Source: Eulemur rufifrons
Lineage: Eukaryota > Chordata > Mammalia > Primates > Lemuridae
Direction of reading: 5' to 3'
DNA: 64,000 nucleotides
Assembly (NCBI RefSeq): GCF_041146395.1
Contig: NC_091000.1
Span: 11,112,501-11,176,500, forward strand
This document shows, piece by piece, positions 10,229-22,984 of this stretch. Each line of letters opens with the position of its first letter. The first letter of the stretch is position 1. Both the position numbers and the translations under genes were made by a program. The notes beneath the pieces were generated by a model. It was given only the letters and a program-made list of their open reading frames with translations. It did not search any database and was not told the origin of the DNA.

Positions 10229-12217
10229 TCCATCTCAGCTCTAAAATTTGTAACTCAGAGGTAGCATGTTGGAAATTGGACAACTGAGTCTTTAAGAATA
10301 GATACTTCCCTTCACATCCCACCCTATTGATTTCCCTCCTGGCGCCTCTTCCAACGCCACGCTAGGGCCTGCAGTTCAAAGAGGAGCATGAGAAATGAAG
10401 TCAGCCTTGTCACCGCTAATTGGTGTCTTACACAGATAAATTATCTAGTTATCAGGTGTCTCTTCACTTTGTGACAACATAGCATCAAGAAAATTCGTTA
10501 AGAATGCTTAGAGAATGTATCTTTATACTCACAGATATTTTTTAGGGTGAACTATCAAGTTTTGAGGGACAGGAGTTGATTTCAGAAATTCATCCTTCGC
10601 TTCTAGCATTATGGTAGGATTTCTGTCTTTGTCTTATTCCGTAAAATGACGAATTTTTTATATGATGACTAAAAGGCCTGTGTAAAATGCCTTCGTAGAC
10701 TTTAGCACAAAGGCACCGATATCTTTTCCTTTGTAGTTTAGAGGCTTAGTGTTTTGTGGAGTCCCACAGTAATGGTGTCAGAGGCCACTGCCAAGCTACA
10801 CTCAGGTGGGGCTGGTGGATGACACTGACTGCCTGGTGTAAATAAGTTTTTCATAATGTTAATGATGACCTAAACATCCAAGTATATTTGCTTCATACGC
10901 TGTTTCCTTGCACTTCAGAAAATACGCTCTGTAGAACAGCACGATGGAGTTTCACTTAAACTTTCTTGACTTCACACCAGGAGCACTTTTATTTCAGCTT
11001 TAACCTACTTACTATTTTTTTTTTTTCTCTTTTCAGTAAACAAATATAGGGCCTTATGTTGAGGCGAGGACTTGGGAGGAGTTTCGGGAAAATCATTCTT
11101 CACATTTTAGAGGTTGTTTGTAATAACTTTGCTTGCGCTATAAAAATTGTTAATAGCTTTTGAAGAATAAAAACCCCGTAATAATTGCTCATCTATAAGC
11201 AGAGTCTTATGGTTTTAGCTGCAATCTATGGTCCCGAGTGGGGAAAGAGTAACATAATACCTTCTATTTATGCATGCTTCATGAACTGATTTGCACAAGG
11301 GGCTTTGTATTTATAAAAATGCATCTCACTTTGTATGCATTTTAACCATTTAATATTTGATTTGCCAAGAGGGCAAAATTTTGTTTTTAAAATGCAGCAA
11401 TATGACCTTAGACTGCATATGTATATACACCATTAAGTGTGTCTTGAAAGAGTTTTGAAAGATGACTTTACAAGATCAAACCCTAACTATAGGTCCTCAG
11501 GCATTTTAGTAATTCGTATAGCTTCATTTCCATTTCTCTTGCTGATAACATAAGTCACAATAAGAGTAACAAAAAATTCCCTTAATGAATTGGTTGAATA
11601 TAGTGTATATAACATTGAAGAACGTTTCCAATTCTAAAATTTGGAAGGATGGCGTTTAAAGGCACTGTAGTTAGTTATCTCAACAGGTGGTAGCTGGTAA
11701 TTGATAATTATATTTAAAGTATGTGCATTCATTGTGGTTGGTAGTAATATAGCATTTTTTATCCACAGATCTCAAAGCATGTGTGAATAAATATGCATTA
11801 TTTCCCTATTTTAAATAGCCGAAGACTTGCTGAACGTTAATTAGATATAAGCAGACAGGGAAATTTCATGTCCCCCGCTTGCTTGGTGCTACTAAAAAAA
11901 TTCTTCCCAGAAACTGGGATAAAGAACACAATGTACCTGGTCTCTAAACAACTGCTGTTCAGGGGCATGGTTCCAGCTCCAAGTAAAGTTCTGTCGCGCA
12001 TGAGGTGCCCCTGTACAAATCTTCCTCATGTCTAGACCAGCAAAGCGTTCTGGCAGCTCTCAGTCAGAAGAGACCTCGGTGATCATGCTTCTGAATCCTT
12101 GTCTGTTGCCTATAGCTGTTCAGCAGACAAACCAAGGATGGGGAGGTGACATTTCTTCCACTCATCAAGGGACTTCCTTCTGAACCCTGATGACCCTCTT
12201 GATTGGGAAAATTTTCC
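10229..12217. other. Repeat-poor AT-rich DNA; candidate conserved non-coding sequence at 10880-11500
   Basis: No SINE, LINE, LTR or DNA transposon that I recognise across almost 2 kb, which is unusual for this window. The 10880-11500 part is AT-rich yet keeps several CpGs (ATACGCTC, GGCGAGGA, TTTCGGGA, TTGCGCTA, CCCCGTAA, CCCGAGTG, ATTCGTAT). A pyrimidine tract plus AG at 11010-11036 looks like a splice acceptor, but the sequence after it does not give a recognisable exon. No gene called. Confidence 0.35.
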
Positions 12218-12325
12218 CTGAAACACCCACTATGTTGCAAGCTCTTTTCTAGGTGCTTGCGATAGAGCAGTGACCAAAACAGACAGTCACTGCTGCCATG
12301 GAGTTGGCGTTTGCAAGAGAGAAAG
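12218..12325 (-). repeat. L2 LINE 3' end, antisense
   Basis: Antisense L2 3' end: CACCCACTATGTTGCAAGCT, CTTTTCTAGGTGCTTGCGAT, AGAGCAGTGACCAAAACAGA, CAGTCACTGCTGCCATGGAG. These correspond to the L2 phrase CCTACTATGTGCCAGGCACT and GGGGATACAGCAGTGAACAA. Short and non-coding. Confidence 0.75.
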
Positions 12326-13103
12326 ACAGTCTGTGCTATGCGTTCCTCTATTTCCTCACAGCCTTAACCTTCCCGTCTGCACCCATCCTCTGCAAAAAAG
12401 AGTGTCCCGCCTTCTTTAACAAAGGCTTTCCCATCCTGCTTATCTCCTCAGACAAGGAAGAATTTGAGCTTTATTTTCTGCAGTTTGTATTATTTTAATT
12501 TCTAAAATTTGTGTTATGAAAACAATAGCTATATTAAACATAGTTTCTCAAACTATATATGTATCCCCCTCTGCCTCCTGTTCTCCCATAAGTGCAGCAC
12601 ATGAAGAGGCAAATTTCCCCAGTAACAGCAGGTGAGTCCCGCCGTGCGACTACCCTGACCAGCAGAAGTCTTTCTGGATCAGACCTGAGGGTCTCTAACA
12701 CTCAGTGGCTCCCAGCTCCTAGGCCTGAGGCTGTTCTATGCTGGAGGAAGGAGAAAGTTGACCACCAGGGACTCCTTGTGTTGCAGGGTCAGAAGAGCCC
12801 CTGCATAGCTTCCTGTTTCTTGTTACACATCTTTCTTCCCAGAAGATTCCAGAAATGTTTTTCTGATTTCAGTTCCCCAGCCTCCATCCTTTCTTTGTTC
12901 TCCTCAGTATCGCTGAATGTCCAATTCTCCAGGTTATTCCTAAGGAGAGTCCCTGACCCATTCTGATCAAGTCCTTACCGGACCAAAAGGTGTTGGTCTT
13001 AGGTGCTGGGTTGGATTATCTTTGATAACCTGGGTGGGAGGAATGCATGGGGTAGTTGTCATTGCACCCACAATCTCTTCTAGCATTCTTAATTATGTCT
13101 GTT
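12326..13103. other. Unassigned DNA, no gene seen
   Basis: Mixed composition; a 124-codon frame at 12592-12966 (+) lacks any family signature and its codon content is not distinctive. No named repeat recognised. May include decayed L2. Confidence 0.4.
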
Positions 13104-13104
13104 A

Positions 13105-13270
<166 letters not shown>

Positions 13271-13280
13271 AATAAAATAT

Positions 13281-14280
13281 ATATGGGCCAGGCCAATTTT
13301 GTGGTAAGTTTTCACCTGAGTACACTAACATCTGTACTTCTGTGTCCATTTGCTGAGATTTATGTTCCATGGGCAGCGCTTATGACCTTAAAAAGTAGAG
13401 AGCCCTGGCCAGCAATGGAAGGAAGTTCTGGCCAAAGGGTGATGCCCGGGACAGGCATGTTCCTGCCTCTCACTCCATGAGCACCTCTCAGCTGTTTCAG
13501 GAGTGGCTCTTCTCCTAGAATAGCAGTGACATGCAGCTGATGGCTGCGACAACATCACGTTCTTTGTACCGGGCTGGGCTCCTGGAACAGCTGATGTACT
13601 TGTACATCACCAGCATTCCAGGCCTCAGATGCACCGGCGTTCAGGGCACCAGCAGATGCCCACAGAATTGTTGAGTGATATGCAGCCTCTTCCAGCCATT
13701 GCTAAACATTTGGATGTGAGAGATGAATCTGCAGGAGAGAAAATGATAGCTAAAAAGTACCTTAGATTAAATTGGCCAGAGTCTTGCCTGGTTTGCATAT
13801 GTTTTGTATGTGCATTTAAAATCATTTGCCTAAACTTCCCACTAACTAGAGGTATAGTTAAGCACTTCCAATTCGGTATTCCCATTCCCCACACTACAGA
13901 CATCTCTAGCTGTTTTTATTTTCTCTTGTTTTGAGGTCTTTGGAGAAATTAATTATTAGTGGCTTATATATTAATACAAATGCCCATTCAGGAAATTGGC
14001 TTCATAATTCCCCTGCCCTTCCGTCTGCAAGGGCTCACAATTTCACTTTTATTCAGGACTGTAGCTCTCACTTCTCCCCTGGCCCTAGTGTTGGTCCTGG
14101 AAAGGGTCTGCTCCTTCATTGCAGACTGGACAAAATTAAGGAATAAAGGGAAGAAGTACCCCAACACTTGCTACCTCTATTGTCAGATCAGATTTATAGG
14201 AACTTTTAGCAAAATGTCTCTTGTGTACCTATTACGTACCCCTAGTAAATTCGATTGTTCAGTCATTAAAGACATTTATG
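13281..14280. other. Unassigned DNA, no gene seen
   Basis: Several overlapping 65-126-codon frames on both strands without recognisable domains. No repeat family identified. Ends at the MER2 insertion. Confidence 0.4.
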
Positions 14281-14599
14281 CAGTGGGTCCCCCCCCCTTA
14301 TGTGAGGGGATACGTTCCAAGACCCCCAGTGGTGCCTGAAGCCACAGATAGGACTGAACTCTATATATACCGTGTGTTTTCCTACACAGTAACAGAAGGT
14401 AATTTATATGGCACAGATACTCTGGACAAAAGGATGATCCACATCCTGAGCTTGATGGAGCAGGATGGACGCTGTGAGATTTCTTCATGCTACTATTGAA
14501 TCATTCATTTCTAGAATTCCCTATTAATGTTTTTGGACCACAGTTGGCCTCGGGTAATGGAAACTAGAAAATGAAACCATGGATAAAAGGGGACTACTG
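14281..14599 (+). mobile_element. MER2 (Tigger-type mariner) non-autonomous DNA transposon
   Basis: Starts CAGTGGGTCCCCCCCCTTAT and continues GGGGATACGTTCCAAGACCC, CCAGTGGTGCCTGAAGCCAC, ACTCTATATATACCGTGTG, matching MER2. It ends with GATAAAAGGGGACTACTG followed by TA, the family's terminus and TA target site. The left TA is now TG. About 319 bp, near full length. It encodes no transposase; it would have been moved by a Tigger/pogo transposase. Confidence 0.9.
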
Positions 14600-14639
14600 T
14601 AGACATTGTAGTCTCAGAAGTGCGCAGGAGAGGGGTCTC

Positions 14640-15052
14640 CAGAGGGAGGAGGGCCTTACCGTCTCTCCCAGATCACACACGCGTCACCAGCATCCGGAAA
14701 CTGCTACCAGTGACCGGAAGCCAGAGGCAGTTCGGCCTTTACTGCAGAGCAAAACAGGAGTGAAAGGGCCCCGAGCAGAAAGGAGGGACATTCCCAGATG
14801 CCTCCCACCAGTTATTCAGCAGGAGAAAATGTGAGCATCCTGCGTGGACGTCCACACGTTCCCACAGTGGCGGGTTCCTGGCTTGCCCGTCAGACCACAC
14901 TCAGCGTGCGTGGAGGGTCAGTTTGCCTCGGGAAGCTGACCGCCACGTATGTGACAGTTTCAGTGGGAAACGCGCATTCCAAATTCCTACACGAATGCCC
15001 CGAAAACAAACTCCTGAAATACAACCTGTTCATAAGTTGTGGAACGCCTGTA
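14640..15052. other. CpG-rich block beside MER2; possible second Tigger-like remnant
   Basis: I count roughly 24 CpGs in about 410 bp, close to the number expected from its base composition, whereas most of the window is strongly CpG-depleted. The right half (from about 14855, CACACGTTCCCACAGTGGCG, to 15052, ending CATAAGTTGTGGAACGCCTG TA) has the flavour of a mariner/Tigger MITE such as MER6 ending in CTGTA, but I cannot confirm it. A short regulatory CpG-rich element is the alternative. No convincing coding frame. Confidence 0.45.
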
Positions 15053-15949
15053 TTGAATACTTTTTTGGCAGTATGATACACTTTCAAAATTTTATGCTTC
15101 TTAGGGAAGAGGACATTCTGGAAACCATTTAAAATTCACCAAAGTTTGGATTCTTTCTCGAGCATACATTTCATTTGTTCTTGGGCTGTATATATGACAC
15201 ATGGTTAGGTCACTGTTATACTTTATCTTCAAGCAGGTATTTCAGCACTATCTTCCCAACTTACTGAGATGGGTTTGGGTAAATTCTTTTACCAAAGGAC
15301 AATATCCTAGGTGACAAGATACCTTTTATTATCCCCATTGAACAGCCAAAGAATCACTTTAGGAGGGGCCATCCCGTCCTCTTCTACTGTGGAAGAAACT
15401 GCAGGTATCAGTGTCTGGTAGAACTCCCTCAGATTCTCCTGGATTTAGGCGCAGGCTTTGACTCCAACTATCTGGGATGGTTTTATCCTGGTTGAGTCAT
15501 TCTTCACACACATTTCAGCTCTTCCAGCTTTCCAGCCTCTGGTTTTCTTATCACTGTTTCCCTTTCAGTAAGGGGAGTTGTGACATGAGTGGTTGATCCC
15601 TTTATTAGCCTTGGTAGCCACAGGGGCAGAGCTGGTTTAGGGGTTTAGGCCTCTGACAGAATGCAGAAGCCTCTAAGTTCAGTATAAAAGCCTGTCTCCT
15701 CCACAGCACCTCTGAGTTCTTTCTGCATTAACAATTCTTGGCCTTTTTCAATCCAATCTCTCCATCTAACCTCTGTCTCAGCGGAGAGAATACAGGCTTA
15801 CTGTCCACGGAGGTCTGTCCGCGTGAGGGCTCGGGCCCCCGTGTTATGAGGGGGTAACCCTACAGAGTACAGTGGGCTCTTTAACCACAGCCTCCTGCCT
15901 CACATCTCACTGCTAGAAATTATTTACATGGGAAGTAAATTTGGCAAGA
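15053..15949. other. Unassigned DNA, possible MIR trace; no gene
   Basis: 15240-15360 has weak antisense MIR wording (CCTTTTATTATCCCCATTGA, ACAGCCAAAGAATCAC). 15780-15870 has a small cluster of CpGs. Nothing else assignable. Confidence 0.4.
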
Positions 15950-16290
15950 ATTTCCATTCATTCTTTCTACCCACAAACCTACTGTGTGCTGGATAGTGTG
16001 TTAAATGCTAGAGCTAGAAATATAAATGGCATACAGTCTTTATTCTCCAGAACGTGTGTGTGAGACAGGCGCAGATGGATTCTGATACAGTCTCGTAAGT
16101 GTACTGATGGAGATACACGGCGTGTTGCAGAAACTGAGCAGGAGAAACTAACTTGCAGGAAGATAGGCTAGAGAAGGCTTCCTGGGGGAGATCAGATGGG
16201 CCTGGGCTGTGTGTTAAAGGATGGATAGAAAACAGGCCCAGGAGGGGCATTCCAGACCAAGGGTCACTGTGAGCAAAGCAGAGTCCCTCA
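15950..16290 (-). repeat. L2 LINE, antisense
   Basis: Antisense L2 3' portion: ATTCATTCTTTCTACCCACA, AACCTACTGTGTGCTGGATA, GTGTGTTAAATGCTAGAGCT then GAGAAGGCTTCCTGGGGGAG (from GGAAGGCTTCCCGGAGGAGG) and AGGGGCATTCCAGACCAAGG (from GGGCATTCCAGGCAGAGG) and GAGCAAAGCAGAG. The 159-codon minus-strand frame across here (16014-16493) is an L2-derived shadow, not a gene. Confidence 0.8.
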
Positions 16291-16984
16291 GGGCAGCGGG
16301 CGTAGAGGCCATAGGGACACTTCACTGGCCGTACACCAAACCTCCTTAGTAACCCCCGCCCAGCCCCACCATCTCTTGACCCCACTGGAAGCCAATAGCC
16401 CTCGTTTTCTGACTCTCCTTGGGGGCAAGAACCACACTTGCTGGCACACCAAGCACCTGTGCTTATTATAGCTCTACAATGCCTCTGGGGCATAGTAATG
16501 ATTCTGGATTAAAAGCATATGGGCATTTATAGGAAAAAATATTAATAGGTTAAAAATGTTCTCCACATCTGTGATCTCAAATATCTCAAAAATATATGTG
16601 GTTAGACATGGTCTTCATGTGGACCTTGCAGCAAAAATCTACCTGCTGAGGTGGTGGTTCTTCAGAAAGACTGTAACCTGCAAATCTCCAGTGTTAATGG
16701 AGAGAGAGGCTGAATAGTGACTGTTTTGTGCACAAATTCTGCGGTTTCTGCAGAGTAAAAGAACTGTGCTCTAAGGCTTGGGGTAAGAATAGCAGAGAGC
16801 AAACAGCAACCCACAGAGAGGAGGAGGTTGCCCTGGAATGACTGTGGACACACACACAGAAGCCATCTCTCATAAACAGACATGCTGAACACTTACCCCA
16901 ATGAGGTAGGTGTACACGCCCTGGCGCCAGGAGGGAGGTTGAAGGTGTATCTGTGCTGGCATTCATTCTTGCAGTGAACCCTAT
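16291..16984. other. Unassigned DNA, no gene
   Basis: No clear repeat. 76- and 90-codon minus-strand frames overlap in different phases and have no recognisable features. Confidence 0.4.
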
Positions 16985-17215
16985 GGGAAATCACTGTTGA
17001 GCACCTAGTTTGTACAGAGACCTGCACTAGTCACCAGGGCTAGGGCAGTGAACATAACAGTCTAAAAAAATGTCCTGTCCTCCTGGAGTTCACTGTTTAG
17101 TGGCAAAGAGGGGCATTGAAGGATTTGATACAGGCAAGCGACATGATCAAATTTGCATTTGCCTTGGCTCATTGCATTAATAAGTCTGAGGGAGGGATTG
17201 TTGTAAGTATAGTGA
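16985..17215 (-). repeat. L2 LINE, antisense, internally deleted
   Basis: TGTTGAGCACCTAGTTTGTA, CTGCACTAGTCACCAGGGCT, GGGCAGTGAACATAACAGTC, CTCCTGGAGTTCACTGTTTA are the antisense L2 end. It then jumps to GAAGGATTTGATACAGGCAA and GCGACATGATCAAATTTGCA, which lies several hundred bases further into L2. So an internal deletion joined the two parts. Confidence 0.8.
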
Positions 17216-18689
17216 AGGAAGGGACAATAGCAGAATTCCCAACGCAAGCCATTAACCCAGAAGCTTCAACATACCGTATACTGTTTTCCCCAAGAGCAAA
17301 AATTTACTGAGATCTTTGTAGCTGTTGTTTAAAGATAGCAAACAAGTCATGTATAATTATCCTAAGCTTTGTGCTTTCCACGGAGTAAGACATCATGTTT
17401 CTAAAGCTAATACTTCTGGAATAACATGTTTAAGAAATGCTTCCTGATGGACAGCTTCCTGCAAATCTGCCTGCAGTTACTCTCGTTACTCCCGAATCAG
17501 TACAGTTGATAAGAAATGACAAACTATAATATGTTTGCTTAAATAGACCATCTGCCTATTCATAATATGGACATTAATTCTCGTAAACAGTTACTTCAGC
17601 TACATGAAATGCCTGATTTCCTTTTGCGATATGTTCATGCATAGGTGATTGCTTCTGTTTCGTGTGATTTTTATAATGGACCATACAAGCTTGTTTTTCT
17701 CAGGATAGTCTTTAAATAATTTAATGTAAAATTTATATGTAAAGTGTTTATATGTTAAATAATTGATATGTGAAAATGTTTCAACAAGGTCATTCTGGTG
17801 GGTGAGGTAAGAAGCTTTTTTTGATGGAGTGAAATATAGAGTCCAGAAGAGTTTAAATTTGTAACAGACAGTCACAGGCATTGGAACATGAAGCAGTGCA
17901 GTTCTGACGGTCTTAAATAAAGTGGTGGCCGGGCTCACTGAGCTGTGCTCTGTATTCTGTGTACAATATTAAGCCTCATGGATTCTTGTGGCGTCCTTTA
18001 GCCAAAACTCATTTGGAATTCTGGATTTTTTTTTTTAATTTATTTTAGGAAAGTAATATGGTGGATGTATTGTCTCTTATATAACACAATTAACGAGGTC
18101 TGGAGCTGCACCTGGCAATTAAACGTGTTACCATTTCTTCCACAAAACTCATGAATATTCAAACTTAGGGAGATAAATAAAGAGTATAAGTCAGTACAGG
18201 TTAAGTATTATTAATATATTTGCTTCATTCTGTTTTCATAGCTTTCTGCTGTCTGGGTTTTAGGATACAGATAAGAGACTGTGGACCTGTAACAGAATCC
18301 TGAAGGAATTTTGGAAAATTTTCAAGTGCTGCCTATGGCCTTGAGACTAAGAAATGACAAATATGTCTGAAACACTAGTTCTCACAATTGGAATACAGGT
18401 TTCTTTTGTCTTCCATACAATGAGGCACTAGGTGGCTTGGTTAGTAGTGTTGGCTTTAAATAAGGTGGGGCAATGTATAAATGAAGGAGTGAAAGGAAGT
18501 CATAAGTTTTCCAATTATAAATATCGTTCCTTGTTTCTTGGCTGCTTTGTCCTCAGAATGGAGGCCTGGGATCAGATGAGCCCAGATCTTCCCCCCGGCC
18601 CTACGGAGGTTCTCTAGCAGAACAATTGCCCAAAGTTTTCCAACAGCCGAGTCACAGAGGTAGAATTATAAGAACTAGAACTAGTGACG
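17216..18689. other. Unassigned AT-rich DNA, no gene
   Basis: Repeat-poor by eye. A 112-codon minus-strand frame (17600-17938) shows no known family. A T-run lies at 18027-18036. Confidence 0.4.
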
Positions 18690-19012
18690 CTCATTCTGTC
18701 CTCCAGGCCGTTGTAATTACTCTTCCCTCTGACCAGAGGCTTTCCCCCAATTTCCAATGGCTGAATCCTGTCGTCTGTTAGAGCTCAGCCTGCCCTAGCC
18801 CACCTGCCCCTCCGCTCTCACCTGCTGTGTTTCCTCGGCACCCGCTGGGATTCCCGCGTGTGTCCACTGCGTGTTCATCTGCAGCCCTCACTAGCTCGTG
18901 TGCTGTTAGGGCAGGGACTTTTTGTTCTCTGCTGAGTCTCTTATAACCTAGGACGGTGACGGGCAGACAGCACTCAATAAGTACGTACTGAGTGAATGAG
19001 TAAGTGAAAGGA
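18690..19012 (+). repeat. L2 LINE 3' end, sense
   Basis: Ends with GGGCAGGGACTTTTTGTTCT, CTTATAACCTAGGACGGTGA, GGGCAGACAGCACTCAATAA and GTACGTACTGAGTGAATGAG, the sense L2 terminus. Upstream, CCTGCCCTAGCCCACCTGCC and CTGCTGTGTTTCCTCGGCAC fit the preceding L2 pyrimidine-rich part more loosely. Confidence 0.7.
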
Positions 19013-21149
19013 TGTTTCTATGCTTGTAGGCGCATAACAAAGACCTGGCCTGTGTCTGAGGACTGAATTCAGCTTTTCATTTGTAACTTTTAACTATTGT
19101 AATTTTAGATAATGGTGATGACAGTATTGTGAAAATTATTATAAGTTTTATAAAAATGCAAACACAAGTAATTTTTCTCCCTGTCTTTTTTGTTCACTTC
19201 CCCACTCCAGTGACTCATACTAATGTCTGAGTCTTTCTATGTCAGAAACAAACAAAAGAACAGAGAGGCAGAGATAAAGGACTGAGATTATAAATTTTGA
19301 ACAGTTCTTTCTTCTATAATAGATAAATGCTCCCTCTATAAAAATAAAATAAAATCTCCATGAGAATATTCCAAAACATGTAGTTTTTTTAATCTTGATT
19401 ATAGTCCTGTACAATATTATAATTACTGCCCCTTTCAGTGTTCAATTTGTTGAATTCTTTCCATTAGGAGTAAAATATATTTTGTTAGTTTCTAAAAATT
19501 GGCAAAAAGCTTTTTACAACCCTATATTCTAACATATAGAATGCTGCAAAAACTTGGATATTGTCATACAAATAAGTGGCTTCCTCAAGAGTGAAGTTTA
19601 TCTTGCAGAAAAAAAATAATTTATTGTATGGAATTTTCTCCTTGAAAGGGGTCTAGTTGAAAATTAGATTGAAAAGATTTCAAACCAAATAGAGACAGAA
19701 ACAAGGGAGGAAGAAAATACCATTGGTGACACTTCAAATGAAATAAGGAGGAAGGACACTGATACCTGATGTTCATTGCTTATAGTAATTTTATATCCCA
19801 AATAATCGTGAAAAGGCTTTGATGAAAAAAATCATTACATCTATTTGATTATAAAGAAAAACCAAAAATTGATAAATAGTTTGCTATTTTCAAAGTGTAA
19901 AAACAGGGTAATTAATTTTGGATTACTTGACACATTTGGCTTTCTAAAATTAAACTTCTCAGAGAAATAGATTCAGGAAAAAATTTCACAAAACAACGTT
20001 AATTAAAATGGTTGGGGAAAAAAACAATACTATGATAACAGTTGGCATGTGATACAGCTGAAGAAAGTGGAGCAGTGTTTCTTGCATTGCTGGTCACCAC
20101 AGTGAGGGGACTTGTGGGGTGGGGGGAGAAGATGGATATTGTCCCTTGCCTTAAACTCATTCTTTATCAAGGGCCTGGTCAGCCACAGCCACCAAGAAGT
20201 CCCAAAGCAACAGTGGCTGCATGTTTGGTCTGTCTGTGAGTCTGAGCTTGGGAGCTATAAATAGGCCTGCTCGTGTCGGGCTTGCCCTGTCATGATCGTC
20301 AGCTGAGCTCAACTGAGATGCGAGAAGTGGCCTTGCAAGTAGGAGAGAGACTCGTTCATATGGGAGACACAGAAGCATGCTCACCACATTCTTTAAATAT
20401 TTTCTCCTGGCTATCATCATAACCTCTGTCTTATCTGGATTAATCCTTTTCTGGTTCACTTTGATCCCAGTCTCCTGTTAGGCCCCTCAGATGCTGAATA
20501 AATTGTGAAACTGTGGTGTCAGGATTAGAGATAAAAGGGGAGATGTAGACCATGTGTCATCAGCATGCTGATCTCAGAGTGAAAATGCCTGAGCTTTTCT
20601 GCAAGTAATCTTATGTGAACTTTGGACAGGTGGGTGATTACCACCAGAGCCTAGCAGGTCTCCCTGGAAGGCTTGTGAGAACAGGGAGGGGCAGGATCTA
20701 GCAGGGTCTTCTTCCTTTGCGACATGCCCACAGGGGCAACCTTCTGGGTCTCCCTGTCCACTCATAGAGCCTTGAGTTCGTGTGCAGTGAGTACCTTGCA
20801 GAGAATGCCACTCTAGAAGCTTACTCGTTTGCCTGGCTGTCCTATGATTACTATTGCATGGGTTTGAAACCAGATCCGTTCTGTGCCCTCAGATCTGGCC
20901 CCTGAGCCCTCTGGGCAGTATGGCATTTTCACTGCCTCTTTCACACTCTTACTCTCCTGACCTTCCTTCAGTTTTTCCTCCTTCTCCGAAGCCCACATCC
21001 CATCATCACCAACCAACCTCAAGATGGTCCCTTTGCATCTTTGAGGCTTTAGGCAGCTGGTTTGAAGATTTTCTTTCCACGTGATTCCCTTCATCTGCCC
21101 CGTTCTCGAGGACTTACTACTTATGCTAAAATCTCATCCCCCGGGAGCT
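19013..21149. other. Unassigned DNA; possible decayed L2 in 20250-20600
   Basis: 19020-20040 is AT-rich with no repeat that I recognise. 20250-20600 and 20830-21149 have pyrimidine/purine patterning that could be old L2 ORF sequence, but I cannot align it reliably. TATAAATA at 20256-20263 resembles a TATA box but no promoter context or downstream gene is visible. Confidence 0.35.
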
Positions 21150-21250
21150 AGAATCCGCATGTGAATAGTGCTGGCTCCTCTCTGGTTTGCTGGTGACTTC
21201 TCAGTGCTCGGCTCATAGCAGGCACTCAATAAATGTTCTTGAATCTATTA
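21150..21250 (+). repeat. L2 LINE 3' terminus, sense
   Basis: CTGGTGACTTCTCAGTGCTC, GGCTCATAGCAGGCACTCAA and TAAATGTTCTTGAATC reproduce the L2 3' end (AGTGCCTGGCACATAGTAGGTGCTCAATAAATG). Its 5' extent is unclear. Confidence 0.7.
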
Positions 21251-21550
21251 CAGTCCCCATACTTTGATCTCTTCTAACAGCTTTCTCCTCTATTTCTGAT
21301 AATGCTTCTTAATATTAATAATTCATTGAGAAATGAGAAGATATCACACACATACTTTATCTATTTTTCTCTTCTTTACCAAAAAAGGTATATCTTCATC
21401 CATTCTTCTGTCTAGTGATACCCCATCTGCCTGTGCTCTAGAAGGGATTCCCTCCACTTCCTCTGGATCCTCACTCCATTAATTTTTCCCCTGATTTTAA
21501 TATCTTCAGTACCCTTATTTTCCCTTTCTTTTCCCAGACAGGTCATAAAA

Positions 21551-22343
21551 TGCACAAACCAAAGCTCAATGTCACTAATTATCAGGGAAATGCAAATTAA
21601 AACCACAATGAGATATCACCTTACCCCTGTTAAAATGGCTTTTATTAAAAAGGTCAAAAACAATAGATGCTGATGTGGATTCAAAAAGGAACACTTATAC
21701 ACTGTTGGTGGGACTGAAAATTAATATAACCTCTATGGAAAACAGTATGGAGATTTCTCAAAGAACTAAAAGTAGATCTACCATCTGATCCAGCAATCCC
21801 ACTACTGGGTATTTACCCAAAGGAAAAGGAGTCATTTTATCAAAAAGACACCTGCACTCAAATGTTTACTGCAGCGCAATTCACAATTGCAAAGATGTGG
21901 AATCAACCCAAGTGCCCATCGATTCATGGGTGGATTAACAAATTGTAGTATATGTATACCATGGAATATTATTCAGCCATGAAGGAGGATAAATTTAAAG
22001 CCTTTTGCAAAAACTTGTATGGTACTGGAGACCATTCTCCTAAGTGAAGTATCTAAAGAATGGAAAAACAAAACCACATGTACTGTCCATTTAACTGGAA
22101 CTAACTGAGGAGCACACATACCCAGAGGGAGGTAAAACTCAGTGGAAATCAAACAGGGAGGAGGAGAGGAGGGGATGGGTGAAAACCTACCTAACAGGTA
22201 CAATGAACACTATCTGGGTGATGGGCACACTTACAACCCTGACTCAAGCGTAACAAAATCAATACATGTAACCAAAAACATTTGTACCCCCATAGTATTT
22301 TGAAATGAAAGTTAAAAAATAAATAAAAACAAACAAACAAAAA
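21551..22343 (+). mobile_element. L1 LINE 3' end (ORF2 C-terminus plus 3'UTR), 5'-truncated
   Basis: Starts within L1 ORF2 (ATGTCACTAATTATCAGGGA, AATGCAAATTAAAACCACAA, TGAGATATCACC). In the forward reading the ORF2 signatures are visible but broken: a GTLIHCWWD block followed by a stop, then [35 protein letters not shown] and YTMEYYSAM. The 3'UTR carries GGGTGATGGGCACACTTACA, CCCTGACTCAAGCGTAACAA and AACATTTGTACCCCCATAGT, wording I associate with L1s active early in primates and in strepsirrhines. It ends in an A-rich tail into which the next Alu inserted. Dead, non-autonomous. Confidence 0.9.
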
Positions 22344-22352
22344 ATACCTTCA

Positions 22353-22984
<632 letters not shown>

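Noticed and set aside
11010..11045. Pyrimidine tract plus AG resembling a 3' splice site
   Set aside because: No downstream frame with coding character or matching donor could be identified; such tracts are common by chance.
16014..16493. 159-codon minus-strand reading frame
   Set aside because: It lies largely over an L2 copy and has no protein-family signature.
20250..20275. TATAAATA as a possible core promoter
   Set aside because: No downstream gene, initiator or GC-rich context; isolated TATA words are frequent.
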